NCBI GenBank assembly: GCA_905250075.1
Contig: CAJNOP010000411.1
Span: 1-64,000, forward strand
Source of the DNA: Rotaria sp. Silwood1
Lineage: Eukaryota > Rotifera > Eurotatoria > Philodinida > Philodinidae
Length of the DNA stretch: 64,000 bases
Direction of reading: 5' to 3'
Shown here: piece after piece, positions 24,175 to 35,769 of the stretch
Position numbering within the stretch: the first letter of the stretch is position 1
How the letters are laid out: every line of letters begins with the position of its first letter
Made by a program: the position numbers and the translations under genes
Notes under the pieces: model-generated
What the model was told of the DNA's origin: nothing
Seen by the model: only the letters and a program-made list of their open reading frames with translations
Databases searched by the model: none

Positions 24175-25614
24175 CACACTCTTGTCGTAGTCACATTGCT
24201 GCGAAGCGATTTGACTGAGATCGGCATACAAACTACGTAGTGAAGGATCATTCGGTAGAAGTTCTTGTAGCAAACGATTGTAATACTGTTCAGCGAGATC
24301 AAGTTTGCCCATCGTCCATAATAACTTGCCCAATGTCCACAGACTCGTCTCTCCAGTGCCGTTTTGCTTCTTCATGTCTGCCAGAACTTCTTTCAAATTG
24401 TGCTCGTCATCACTACACAAGGACATTTTTATTATCCATTTTTTATCTCCATCTTGATCAACAAAGTTGAGATAGAAAATGGAACCAAGCATAAAGAGTA
24501 CTTCAGATTCTTCAGGAAATTGACTAAGGTTACTGATGCCAGCGAACGGTTTCATCGAAACTGCCTTAGGGTCAGCGTCAATCTCGAATAGAACTCGTTC
24601 TAAATTATTCTGGTCGGTCCTATTGGCCATATATAGATTAGCTACTTTAGGTTGCTTAGTGGTTGAAAGAAATGAATTTACAGAAACGAACTTCCCAACA
24701 TTTTGTTTGAGAGAATCTACCTCATCAATTGACATCCATTGACTTCGATAAACTCGAAGAGGATGCTGAGATTGATTATTCTTCAATTGACAATACATGT
24801 CGAAAATGAATGAACGATACAAGAAGATCATATGAATATTTTGTTTGCGCAAAGCCGCATTCAGAGTCTTGTAGAAAAACGAATCACGAGTGTACCACCA
24901 CAAAACCTTTTCGGACGTGCAATCCTTGTTAAATTCACGCAGATTGGCGAGTTCAGTACAGTTGTCTTTGTATTGATTTTCACAACAAGAAATGAGTTCT
25001 TTTTTGTCCTTCTCATTCGGTCTCAATCGAAGGAGACAATCAATAAGTAATTGAGAAAAAACGAATTGACCATTGATTCTTGTTGTAGACTTTTCTGCAT
25101 CTTCATTTGTAGTGAACATGTTGATCAACAATGGTTCTTGCATCTTCTTATGTTTTTTATGATCTGTTTCAATTTGAGAAACCAATTCTTCTGGTTCAGT
25201 AACGATGCCCTTCACCTAAATCGGCAAAATAGAGCGACTGAAACTTTTGCAGAACAAGCCTACCTTAACGAAGTCGTTTGCCCACTGTTCATCGCTCTGC
25301 TTGTCTGTGGAACTAACATAGATAGCTGACACTTGTCGAAGCTTATGAATAGAAGGTACCACTTGCCGAGCCAACTGACTGCTTACAATGAGCACTAGTC
25401 GATCGTATTTTTGTCTAGTCTCTATGTATTTCTTACACTCTTCCGCATCTTGAAACATCTTGACATGATTGATGATAAGACGCAGTTTTTGTGGCATATG
25501 TTGATTCTTTGCAACGTGGATGTTTGTGTCAAGCCAAATGAGGCTGAATATTTCTAGATTATCATCATTATCGAAGGCAGGAAGATCAATAGAAGGTAGA
25601 CTAGCCATAGCCAT
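24175..25614 (-). CDS. ART-TPR protein: NAD:arginine ADP-ribosyltransferase with bdelloid-type N-terminal domain (C-terminus in gap)
   Basis: Exon 1 (25614-25264) starts at ATG and encodes a domain of about 110 residues (FSLIWLDTNIHVAKN, RLVLIVSSQLARQVVP, VSAIYVSSTDKQSDEQWAND) that I recall preceding ART domains in bdelloid proteins. It resembles a receiver or TIR-like alpha/beta fold. A 48-bp GT-AG intron (25263-25216) is followed by exon 2 with the ART domain: Arg in LRVYRSQWMS, Ser in VNSFLSTTKQ and the E-x-E motif in FPEESEVLFMLGSI. The R-S-ExE triad is that of arginine-specific mono-ADP-ribosyltransferases. A TPR-like unit follows (SLWTLGKLLWTMGKLDLAEQ) before the gap. Predicted activity is transfer of ADP-ribose from NAD+ to protein arginine, probably intracellular since no signal peptide is seen. 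The same-strand kinase beyond the gap may be its C-terminus. Confidence 0.85.
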
Positions 25615-27440
25615 CTAAATAATTAGAAACAACGAAATTGTAGCTCATCAAAAGCTTCTTTCATTGATATGAGAATCGAATGCACTTTATTTTAGACATT
25701 TACGAGGGAAAATATATGTCACAGTTGAGAACATAGTCAGGGAACACGGATCATTTCCTCAGGAAGAGATTCCTTCTAACAAGAGTACGATTAAAATGAA
25801 TTCATAGAAGCAAAAACGCTTATATTCTCCACGATGAGCTCGCTAAACATTTTTGGCTATACGGCTGTTGCCACTTTATTCTTTTATTGGTCGTTATCGG
25901 TACAAGCTGTTTTTCAAGGACGTTGGGTGCAGCTGTCGCCATGACTTAAATAAAATTAACTGTTATTCCCACTGCTACCAATACTCTTCGCATCGATACC
26001 TTGTGACGTTGTTGAAAGGTTTTCAATCTCACTTCTTGTTATTACTGCGTGATCCAGAACATATCAGACTGATTATCAAGTAGTGTACTGCAAGACACAA
26101 AGCTTTTCATCTTTATCATCTTCGATATGAAGATTTTACTGCTGTGCCAGTAACACTTCGTTATACCTTTGGCTATCAATGCTTAATTACATTATACTGA
26201 TCTATAAACTATCATCCCTAGGTAAGCGAAGCATGATGTATAGAATCGGCAAAAAGCAAGCAAACTATTGTAATTAATATAATAAATAAGTGTGACATGA
26301 AGATTGCAACGTGAACCAAGAAGTCTGATGACTAACTAACATTTATGAATTGATCGTTCAAAAGAAAAGTCGGTCATTCGAATTAATATCAAGTTTGTCG
26401 TCATCGGATCTAATGCACACATTATATTGGCACTATTTGTGCATTATTTAAAAAACATTTTTTCTGATTTTGAGATGATTCTAATAAGTTACTCACCACA
26501 ACGAAATAAAAGAAGAATTAATATATGAGGAAATTTTTATGTTGTGGATCTATCGAATAGACTTGTCGTGGTATATGTGATACTATTTGCTTATTTTATC
26601 GAATGATTTGATCTTCTTTTACCTTTGAAATAAGGTGACTTCATTCATTTCTTACTCTTCGTTACTTTGCATAGTTTTCTTCCTTTTTCAAAATATTTTT
26701 TTGTACTCTGTACTCAATCATGAAAAGGTCCAAATAAGATGCACACAAAAATTTGCCTATAACGAAACATGTGCACGAAGCGATATGCTTGAGTGATTTA
26801 ACATTCGGTGAATCTTGTACACGAAATAAAAATAAAACATACTCGTACCTGAAAGGTGTCGAACGGCAAAAGGAAGTAGCAAAAGCGAAAAATTACTCTC
26901 ATTTTGAAACCCATAATATGTTATATTCATATGCGTAAACAAGAAGCCTCAAAAACAAAATCGATAGTTATTCCCATATGCAGTAAATATCGACGAATTA
27001 CTGTCGTATATATTCATCTTTATGCATCACTTCAAACTTGTTGTTTTTAAAAAATATCTAGTTTAAAAATATTAGTACATTAAATGATTGACTGCTTAAT
27101 AACGAAAATATTTAGTTTCGTGTACATGATCAATATACAATTTGCTTATAATTTCACACTTTGATGTCCTCAAAAAAATGTTTTTACACAAAGCTCGTCA
27201 ATTATAAATAGTCCAGTCGAAATATTATAATACAAGAATCTAAAAGTTTTCTCAAGTCTGTCAGCACAAGAATGGCATTGACATTGATAGCTGCTAAGGT
27301 TTTTCCATAATTTCTTGTAGATCGTTGCAGATCATAAGAGAAACTTTAATGAGAGTATGGTCGTAAGTGTCATTGTCAAGTTTTCTATCATCCACCGACA
27401 CATCCCAGTTACAACCTTGCTGTTCAAGTCGTTATTTTGT

Positions 27441-27516
27441 GTTGGATGTGGGTGTGAATATTGTCGTCTTTTACACTCAAATCCCACTCACAACCCCACA
27501 CCCACACCCCAGATCT
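27441..27516. repeat. Telomere-like GTGTGG / CCACAC hairpin
   Basis: GTTGGATGTGGGTGTGAATA (27441-27460) pairs with the CCCACTCACAACCCCACACC run that begins about 25 bases later. This copy has the longest C-rich arm, with an extra CCACACCC unit. Confidence 0.55.
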
Positions 27517-27557
27517 ACACCCTAGGCTATATTTTAGTGAGTTTCAACATACAAGTC

Positions 27558-27754
27558 ATGATAGAACTTAATCGAGCGGCATTCGAACCTTTTGAAGATT
27601 TATGTGGTAAATCACGTGAAAACTCGAGATTTTTCAAGCTTCTTATATGAATCGATAGAGCAATCAACGCTCTAGAAAATGGTGAAAATCGCAGCTTGCT
27701 AGTTGATTTCATTCTCAAGTTAGTCGAAAAATGGTCACGACCATTCTTTTTTTA
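27558..27754 (+). pseudogene. Relic of an unidentified coding sequence
   Basis: The frame reads MIELNRAAFEPFEDLCG, then SRENSRFFKLLI, an in-frame TGA, and then IDRAINALENGENRSLLVD and KLVEKWSRPFFF before a stop. Composition is protein-like and continuous across the TGA, so a decayed helical exon is likely. Family not recognised. Confidence 0.3.
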
Positions 27755-28385
27755 AACAGACAGTAGTAGTTTCTTTCTGGGAATGTAAATATATGAAAAA
27801 AATTTGCTTTTACACATGAGAAAATTTCGAGTATTGAATATATCAGATTAAGCGTTACTAAAATAGTTATAGCTTGTCCAGTAAATTAATCTCACTGAGA
27901 ACTTTGTTTCGTACAATGTTGACAGTAAAAAGTCGATTAGACAGACTACAATTACACACTTGTATTTGACACTAATAGTCCAGATCTATAATGATGGTAG
28001 GTACGTGAGCAAGTGATCAATGATTTTAATGAAATATGAATTGATACTGATCAATTACGTGGGTATCCAATGCAACAATTAAAAACATATTCGGGAAAAA
28101 CATGTGATACATGAACGAACAAGATCCATGAAAGTAAGGATCACAACTACAGTTTTAAACTGACGTTGTTTCTTGTTAAAGATTATTATTACCGAATGAA
28201 CAGTCGTTTAGGTCAACTGATGCAAAAAGACGAAAAAAAACCCACATTTCTAAAAAAAAAAAAAGATGTTTCATATTGCATAACTTTTTGTAATGAAAAG
28301 ATCGATCTAGATTTAATAAAAATATTATTATATATAATGTATATTATTACGTTCCTATAATCCTTTTATTTATCATTATTTTGTT

Positions 28386-29330
28386 TCATCGAATAACTCG
28401 ATTATAAAATAACTTTAACAATTTTTTAAAATCTTTACGAAATGTTTTTGACATGACAAAGAAAATATAATATCGAGAGCCAATATTTATGAAAAACATA
28501 AGTGTTGCAATAGTTACAATAAAATTTTCTATTCGAATACGATCAATAGTTTTTACCACATTCATATAAGTTGTTATAGAAATTTCCAAAAGAATAAATG
28601 GATATAATAATATAGTTATAACATGAATGAATACTTCACCAAGTACCATATAGAATAATTCTCGTTCACGATTTCGAATTATAATACTTTCTCTCTGATT
28701 ATCATCAATAGGATGATTACTAATAGGGTGAATACGTAATTGTAATTGTTTTACATTACGATATGTTAAATAACCAAAAATACTCATTAGTATTATTGGT
28801 ATAAAACCAACAAATATTATTAAATAAATATTATGTAAAATATAATATAAACCAAATTGATTACATCGTCCATTATTAATCGTAGTTGAGAACAATATAT
28901 GAATTGGAAAAATATGCCAAAAAAGAAATATAATACACATTATATATCGTACGTTTGTTGGTTGAATAAAAATTTGAAAACGAACATTCATTGTTGTTAA
29001 AATAAAACGATCAATACATGCTAAAATAGTAAAATATCTTGCTGATTGACCTAATGTATTTGTTAAATAAAAACGTAATTTACAATAAATTAAAGAACGT
29101 GAATTTAAATCACCATAATTAATACTATAAAGTGTTGGTGGAATAGCAAATAGAAGATAAAGATTATTTATAATAGATGCCCAGAAGAAATACATTGAAC
29201 AAGAGTTTTGTCGATATTTTCGAAAAAGTATTATAATAAAACTATTACCTATTATTCCCAAAATGAATATCATAGATAATCCATAACGATTAAGTTCAGT
29301 TTGAATAACCGGTAATAAACTCGTTGACAT
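28386..29330 (-). CDS. Rhodopsin-like (class A) seven-transmembrane receptor, 314 aa, single exon
   Basis: Seven hydrophobic segments are readable in order: TM1 (GLSMIFILGIIGNSFIIILF, with the GNS of class A receptors), TM2 (MYFFWASIINNLYLLFAI), TM3 ending ACIDRF at the position of the DRY motif, TM4 (IMCIIFLFWHIFPIHILF), TM5 (YLIIFVGFIPIILMSIFGYL), TM6 (GEVFIHVITILLYPFILL) and TM7 (FIVTIATLMFFINIGSRYYI, an NPxxY equivalent) followed by a basic helix 8 (KTFRKDFKKL). Cysteines in SLIYCKL and GRCNQFG could form the conserved TM3-ECL2 disulphide. The DRY is degenerate (DRF). This fits the intron-poor chemoreceptor-like families expanded in bdelloids; the ligand is unknown. Confidence 0.85.
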   Translation of the reverse strand: MSTSLLPVIQTELNRYGLSMIFILGIIGNSFIIILFRKYRQNSCSMYFFWASIINNLYLLFAIPPTLYSINYGDLNSRSLIYCKLRFYLTNTLGQSARYFTILACIDRFILTTMNVRFQIFIQPTNVRYIMCIIFLFWHIFPIHILFSTTINNGRCNQFGLYYILHNIYLIIFVGFIPIILMSIFGYLTYRNVKQLQLRIHPISNHPIDDNQRESIIIRNRERELFYMVLGEVFIHVITILLYPFILLEISITTYMNVVKTIDRIRIENFIVTIATLMFFINIGSRYYIFFVMSKTFRKDFKKLLKLFYNRVIR

Positions 29331-31114
29331 TATGATTTTTTTCTATATTGTCCTAAAATGATAATAATGTGTGAGTATAGTTTTTGTTAAATCACATAAT
29401 TCGTATTCTGTTTGCTTTTTTCATATGAAGAATTTTATTAATGAACTAGATGAAACTGTCTTCTAGTGACTTTTATAGAAAAAATGAAGGTTCAATAATA
29501 TATAGGGTGTACATCATTCTTATGCTACATCATGTTGAAAGTTTATGCGCAGATATAATTTGAGTTATATTAATAAGGTTATTTAAAAATTTTCATCGGA
29601 TATCCATAAGAAGTGTCCTATAACGTTTTTTTTTTACTTTGTGTTTTGACACAGAACGTATCATGTTCACGTAATCAACTTTGACTATGATAAAGATATT
29701 TTATTACAGGTTTTTTACTAATCATTTTCTTTGAAAATTTAGTTAACATTGTTGAATTAATTGTAATGATATTTTCTTTTGTTTAGATGTTTAAAAAGTC
29801 GAAATAGTAGATTAAAATTATTTAGCAACCTAGAATCGAATAAGACAATTAAAGATATTTATCCATAAAAGCGATAAAATTATGTAATAGTCATGCTACC
29901 TACGTCAATATACAGATAAGGTTGAATAATCAAGATGAATCTTCTTATTAAAAAAAAAACATGGTTGAAACAATGAACAAATGATTTACAAGAATAAAGA
30001 TCCATTCGACATTTACTCTTGAATGTAAATATAAATAGAATTGTTGATGAAAAATAAAAACTCATCAAAAAAATCTATTTTTCATGTCATATCTTAAATA
30101 ATTTGTTATTTGATCATCTTTGTTTTGAGGAAAAATAATATCTAATTAACTAGAGTATTAAAGAGGGAATTTATATCTTTTTGCTAAAGTATATCTTGTA
30201 AAAAATACTATCAAAGTAATTTCATCTATATAATCTTTCTTTTAGGTTTCATTTTGATCTTTTCAAGAATATATAGATTAACATCCAATCTCAAATCAAC
30301 CTAAACTTTGATTAACACAACTATAAAAAATATGAAATATGCCGAATTTTATCCATAGAAAAGCAACTGTGTTATTTTTTTCTAAAATCTGATTTTGCAC
30401 ATACTACATTCTCTTGTTTGTGAAAATTAATAACCATTTGGTTTTCTTATGCTAGTCCACATTGATTAAAAAACAAATTAACTTCATGAAAAGTTTCATT
30501 TGTTTCTATCAAAATCATGATACATATTATTACAGTAGAGATACGGAAAAATACAAACATGTTTAACTGTTTGAGATCGAACACTGCCTGCATCTAGTGG
30601 TTAAATATGAATAATGTTTAATATAGTTAATTGTTATAATTTGAGCAAAACACCTGTACGAAAAACAAAACTATACTGCTTGAGCTTGTACATTGTAGAT
30701 CAACACCGTAATGAATCAACATTTCCTAGATAAATAGTTATTAAACAATAATTCTCGGACCGGTAATCTATTGCCGATATATTGTCGTCTTTGCAAATAA
30801 CCGTGCGACACAAATTGAAAGATTTTTATAGAAAATTTCGTTCGTCAATACGTTTAAAAAATGTGTAATTGAAATATGGGTCACATTGTTTGATCAACAT
30901 CATTGCCTATCGACACTCTCTATAATTGACGATGCAACCAATTTTTCGACTTCTGATATGTTATTTATTGATTTATCTTAAATACATTTCTTTATAGTTG
31001 TTCAAAATAGAGAGCAATAACTAATGTTGAGATTAAATGTTAAATAATCGATTTTAATTAGATGTTTCGTGAAAAATTTTCACATAGGAATGACAGACTT
31101 TACAAAAATCAAAA
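29331..31114. other. Intergenic A/T-rich DNA
   Basis: Upstream flank of the receptor and downstream flank of the dehydrogenase-like gene. No reading frame with recognisable motifs was found. Confidence 0.5.
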
Positions 31115-32803
31115 CTAAACAGTTGGCATCAGCCATCCATGATATCGTACAATTAATCCTATGAGTGTATGTTTGATTTCGACATGAAAACAAAAGCGAC
31201 CATCATGTTCAAATTCATAGAAGTCTCCATGTGGTGATAAACATGTTGGTAGCCGAATGCCAAATAGAGTCCAGCTACGCACAATCAAATGCAGTTTTCC
31301 AGCAATAGTCACTAAAGCTAGACCAAAAGTAAATGGTCCGAACTGTTCCATCAACAACCTGTCCGAACGACCAGAACCTTTTGTTTGCCAACTAGAAAAG
31401 GATTTGTTCGCGAAAGTTCGAGTCCACAATTCACCATTGGTCTCGCGCTGAAACACGACTTGAACTGGTACATTCTTTCCCGATTTGGGAAAACCAACTA
31501 ACATCGCAATGCAACGAGATATAATATTGGTGCCTCGTTCAACTTGAGCAACACCTACAACCTTGACAACGTTCTTACTATGCAACACTTGCAAGGACTG
31601 CGGTAGGTAATTCCAGGCTTGACCGAGCAATTGTTGATATAGTGATAGTGATTCAGAGAAACCGTTTGTGCTTCTCGAATCATACTGTCCAGTATAAATA
31701 GCATGCTTCTGAAATATTTTTTCGTAGTCTTGAAGTTCGAGATCCATAGTCGCAGCTCGAGCACCACTTGCCGGCTTTTTACCAACTAATATGCGACGAA
31801 CAATCCCTTCAATTCCCATCGAAGGAATAAACGGACCTACATCACCTTCAGCTAATAGATGCCATGATCGTTCTTGTTTTTGACCGTCTCTATCACTTCC
31901 TTCAATTGAGACAAACATTCCGCCACGGTGCTCACCCCAGCGTACTACATTCGTTGTCCAATGAAACAATGGTGCAAACGGCGTCAAACTAGGAATTAGC
32001 CGCCATCGAACCAGCCATGCAAGACCATTGAGAATACGATGTAAAATTTCCGGTACTGTTCCTGCACCGAACCAAATGGAGTCGATATTTGGCCATAAGT
32101 CAGGTAAGATTTTAAGATCAGGTACATCTACTAATGAAAATCGACGATTGGACAAGGGAAGATGACCAGGTGGACATATCGTGTACCGTATCGTCTCTGT
32201 CAGTGCATAGCTAAATGTTGGCTGACTTCTGCGAACTAAAGCCACACGTTGACCTGAATAACTTGTAATTGCACGAATAACATTCAATCCGACATCAGCA
32301 TATGGCGATGGTGCAATGCCACCTTTGATCGAATGTATTCTTGTCAATCCTTTTGCTAAATGTCGAACTACAACAGCAGTCAATAGAGGGCACGTACTGG
32401 CACCGGAAAGTACGTATATATTATTCTTCTTAGCTTGTGCATCGAATTGAGAAACACCTTGAACGAAAGTTGATCCATCAGCGAGGTCGAGATAATTAAT
32501 CGACGTTGTCAAACATGCTTTTATCACTCGATACGGATCTTTTGTATAGGATTGAAATGGACCACTTGCATCGACTAATAAATCGGGTTGAATGATCCGT
32601 AATTCTTTTTCAATATTTGAATTATCACGATCAAAATGGAGCGCACGTGTAGTAGCTGCATAGCCACGTAGTTTATTGCATAATTCTTCCGCATGTTTGA
32701 TCGATCTACCTGCAATCAATAATGTTAGTTGAGATTCATTGGCAAGCAAGCGTACCAATCGACTACCAAACGTCCCATAACCACCGATAATGAGAATTCT
32801 CAT
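31115..32803 (-). CDS. Saccharopine-dehydrogenase-like NAD(P)-binding protein with DUF4166-like C-terminus, intronless
   Basis: A 562-codon uninterrupted frame with an ATG start. The N-terminus is a textbook Rossmann fingerprint (MRILIIGGYGTFGSRLVRLL), followed by LLIAGRS, DLLVDASGPFQSY, INYLDLADGS and VLSGASTCPLLTA, the pattern of the saccharopine dehydrogenase NADP-binding family, whose members include many uncharacterised oxidoreductases rather than lysine-pathway enzymes. The last 190 residues or so (from QDYEKIFQKHAIYTGQ through VAQVERGTN, SGRSDRLLMEQFGPFTF and the C-terminal HGWLMP) resemble the DUF4166 tail that I associate mainly with bacterial two-domain proteins. No introns interrupt it, whereas most conserved genes here have several, and G+C is clearly above the local background. 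I infer horizontal acquisition from bacteria; substrate unknown. Confidence 0.8.
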   Translation of the reverse strand: MRILIIGGYGTFGSRLVRLLANESQLTLLIAGRSIKHAEELCNKLRGYAATTRALHFDRDNSNIEKELRIIQPDLLVDASGPFQSYTKDPYRVIKACLTTSINYLDLADGSTFVQGVSQFDAQAKKNNIYVLSGASTCPLLTAVVVRHLAKGLTRIHSIKGGIAPSPYADVGLNVIRAITSYSGQRVALVRRSQPTFSYALTETIRYTICPPGHLPLSNRRFSLVDVPDLKILPDLWPNIDSIWFGAGTVPEILHRILNGLAWLVRWRLIPSLTPFAPLFHWTTNVVRWGEHRGGMFVSIEGSDRDGQKQERSWHLLAEGDVGPFIPSMGIEGIVRRILVGKKPASGARAATMDLELQDYEKIFQKHAIYTGQYDSRSTNGFSESLSLYQQLLGQAWNYLPQSLQVLHSKNVVKVVGVAQVERGTNIISRCIAMLVGFPKSGKNVPVQVVFQRETNGELWTRTFANKSFSSWQTKGSGRSDRLLMEQFGPFTFGLALVTIAGKLHLIVRSWTLFGIRLPTCLSPHGDFYEFEHDGRFCFHVEIKHTLIGLIVRYHGWLMPTV

Positions 32804-34163
32804 CTAAACAATGATGAATTTGTTTCTTTTTTTGTTGAAATTCAACGTTGTTCTGAAAGTAGAAAGCGCTGGTATATAATAAGTCTATGCAAAGTAAAAA
32901 TAATGTTTCACCATACCATTTTATTGCATGCTTACTACTAATGATAAAAAACACTCCGTCGCTCAGTAAAGAATAGAAAAAGAAAAATATCCATCGCACA
33001 CGTGGCGTCTGCGTTCTCTCGTTGTCTTGGTCGACGAAGTAAATATTGTAGTGATATAGAGATGAGAAAAATATGTTATTTTTGAAACTAACTTGTTTGA
33101 ATTGTTGATGAAGTAAAATCAATGTGATACGTATATGATCTCACTTCAAAACCTTGGAAAATTTACCATAAATCCATGACGACAAGATTTAGAAAAAATA
33201 CTATTTTTTTACCACAACGATAAAAGTTCCTTGGAAAAGTAACATATTTTTATCAGTTGTAGCATTGAACAAAGAAAAAATTCATCTACTATTTACCTAG
33301 CTTTGTACCGTACTCAACCGTTTGAATTCTCGCAACTTAAACATCTATAAGTATATCATTCGATATCATAATCAAGCTTTTTATTGTAACCATTTTCCTT
33401 TGACCTATTCTGTTTTACTATTTTTCCGGTTCCAAAGAGTGTGGATATGAATATCGATGTGTTGTGATGCACGGAGCTCAGTGCAAAGACTCATTCACAC
33501 CCACATCCACCCTTTTTATAATCTGATTGGCATCAGATGACCAACTGTAAAGATATTTTCTTCGATATAAACCTTTCTATCATGAAAGGAAATAAAAAGT
33601 AACCAACTATGACGATACTAATATGTTCATCGTTAAAAAGAACGTCCAGCACATGGCTGCCATATCCAAATATAAAAAAAACCAGTAGATCTTCAAAAAA
33701 TTGAAGCAATCATGTGGCTAAATTATCTCGAAAGAAACTGAAATTTTCATTCACATATCTATCTATTTCTTTCTACTACGAAGTTGATGATGCCAAGACA
33801 ATACTCTAAGTAATATATAAGAAAGTGAAAGAAAGATAATATGTACATTTTTTCAAAACTAAATAACCTGATGGATTTGATAATCATTCTTTTGAATTTT
33901 TTCAAATAAATTTTAGTTACTCTAATGTATGATTATGATAGAGCAGTTTTCGACTTGAACTTTTTTCAATGAAATAAGACCATAGTTTTACTTGCTATGA
34001 TAAAGTTTGTGACAAAAAATTTCTTTCACTAAATCTCAGATCACACTGTAAGAAAAAAAAAAAAGATTCATTACAAGAAAGTTTATTTGTTTTAGTTTGA
34101 AAACAAACAAAAAAAAAATTCAAATAAAATAAAGAAAAACAAAACAAAAGAAATTTCATTATC
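32804..34163. other. Intergenic DNA
   Basis: No gene. It contains one telomere-like hairpin (listed separately) and poly-A/T-rich low-complexity sequence near 34040-34160 at the 3' end of the next gene. Confidence 0.5.
33437..33513. repeat. Telomere-like GTGTGG / CCACAC hairpin
   Basis: AGAGTGTGGATATGAAT (from 33437) pairs with ATTCACACCCACATCCACCC ending near 33513, with a loop of about 40 bases that itself holds the palindrome GGAGCTC. Confidence 0.5.
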
Positions 34164-35769
34164 ATCAGGTATAAAATAATCCTGATTGAAATCCATATTC
34201 AATAAGTTCTTCTTTTGTCATTTTAAATTGACTTAATTTCCATTGTTCTTTCAAATATCGTAGAAAATATGAAAAACCTTTATAAGATATTAAACCATTT
34301 TGTTGAAGATCCCATGTATCTATAGGAAATTTTGGTATAGACCATTGTTTTATTTCATCAATAAGATAAATATAACCTTGATATTTAAGTAATTCAATAA
34401 TATATTGATGTCGAATATTTTGTTGATTTGCATGACTATTTATAATAAATTCTTTATATGAATAAAGTAAATCATTATTTTGTATTGGTTGAAGAGAATA
34501 ACGATAATCAAATAAAAATTGACCAAGATTTTTATGATGTGATGAACATTTTACACGTTTACAAAATGTATCAAACTAAATTAAAATAAATTATTTCTTG
34601 TTAGAATTCTATCTTTTGAGTCTTTTTGTTTTTCGTTTACCTCTTCTTGATCATTAAAAAGTGTACTAAGTAATGTCATAGGTTCTGGTTGATAATTCAT
34701 ACATCTTAACCATCGATTTTCTAATTCAAACATTTCTACAGATGATTCAGGTAAACCTATTTAAAAATAAATAAAAGATTAGAATAAATTAGAGAAAAAA
34801 AAAGACCTTCGCGCACCCAATAGTGGGGCTAATTGTTGTTTAAGAATTGTTTTCATTATATGTCCAGCAAAACGACCACGAAGAATAAGTTTTAATTCAA
34901 TCCAAATCTTTTCACCAGAAACATCTATGATTATACTCACGGAAATTTATTTAATTTAAAAACAAACAAAAAAAAATCTTTTTTTTTTTTTCTATACCTT
35001 TTAAAGTCATAGAACATTTTTGAATAGCTTCTAATACTTCAGATTCATGTGTAAATGGATCAGATGATAAACGACCAAAGAATCTATAATAGAATAAAGA
35101 AATATATTTGTTTCATTCTATGCAAAAAAAAATAATGTTAATCAAACCGAAAATAACGTAAAATTCGAATAGGATTTTCTTGTAATCGTTTAATAATATT
35201 TCCATTAAAATGAATTCGATTCATTTTTAAATCATCAATTCCATTTGTATAATCATATATAATTCCATGTTCATCCATTGATAAACTATTTATTGATAAA
35301 TCTCTTTGTTTAGCATCAATACTCCAGTTATCAGTAAATTCAACAAATACATCTTTACCATGACGTGTAATTGATTGTTTTAAAGTTGTTACTTGAAATG
35401 TTTTCTTTTTCATAATCAGAAAAAAAAAAACAAAATGAAAATTTCTATTTTTACTAAATAATTTTAACTCACTCGTATAGTTGTACCAACAACAAGTGTT
35501 AATGTTCCGAAATGTTCAGCACGTGTATAAACAAGTTCAATATTTGAATCACCTTGAATAAGTTCTAATATATCATTTGTTGTTGCTATTGTTGCTAAAT
35601 CAATATCATGTGGTGTAACACCAAGTAGAATATCTCGAACAGCTCCACCAACAAGTCGTATTGAATAATCATATTTATTAAATAATGAAAATAGATAAAT
35701 TAATTGTGATGAAAATAAATGTTGATATTCAGATGGATTTAATTGATAACAACGAACTGATGATGACAT
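34164..35769 (-). CDS. CCA-adding tRNA nucleotidyltransferase paralogue A, with altered base-selection motif
   Basis: Class II nucleotidyltransferase that would add CCA (or part of it) to tRNA 3' ends. Six exons: 35769-35473, 35404-35148, 35083-34998, 34924-34817, 34756-34641 and 34575 to about 34164-34198 (the exact stop depends on one base near 34200). Motif A is intact ([20 protein letters not shown] with the catalytic DxD). Motif B is weakened (AKQRDLSINSL instead of the usual RRDLT). The base-selecting motif D, normally EDxxR, reads ENPIRILRYF, so Asp has become Asn; GDP just before it is GNI. The downstream helical part is conserved in layout (FFGRLSSDPFTHES, GEKIWIELKLILRGRFAG). It sits head-to-tail with paralogue B and shares four intron positions and phases with it. 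It may have shifted specificity, or be losing function. Confidence 0.85.

Larger units (their letters stand above)
25615..28385. other. Intergenic DNA with a hairpin repeat and one coding relic
   Basis: No intact gene. The hairpin motif lies at about 27440-27520 and a coding-like relic at 27558-27754 (both listed separately). The 28160-28330 stretch is A/T-rich low complexity. Confidence 0.45.

Noticed and set aside
27570..27600. GGTTCGAATGC on the minus strand, similar to a tRNA B box
   Set aside because: The neighbouring bases cannot form the T stem or an acceptor stem. No other tRNA-like structure was found in the window by eye.
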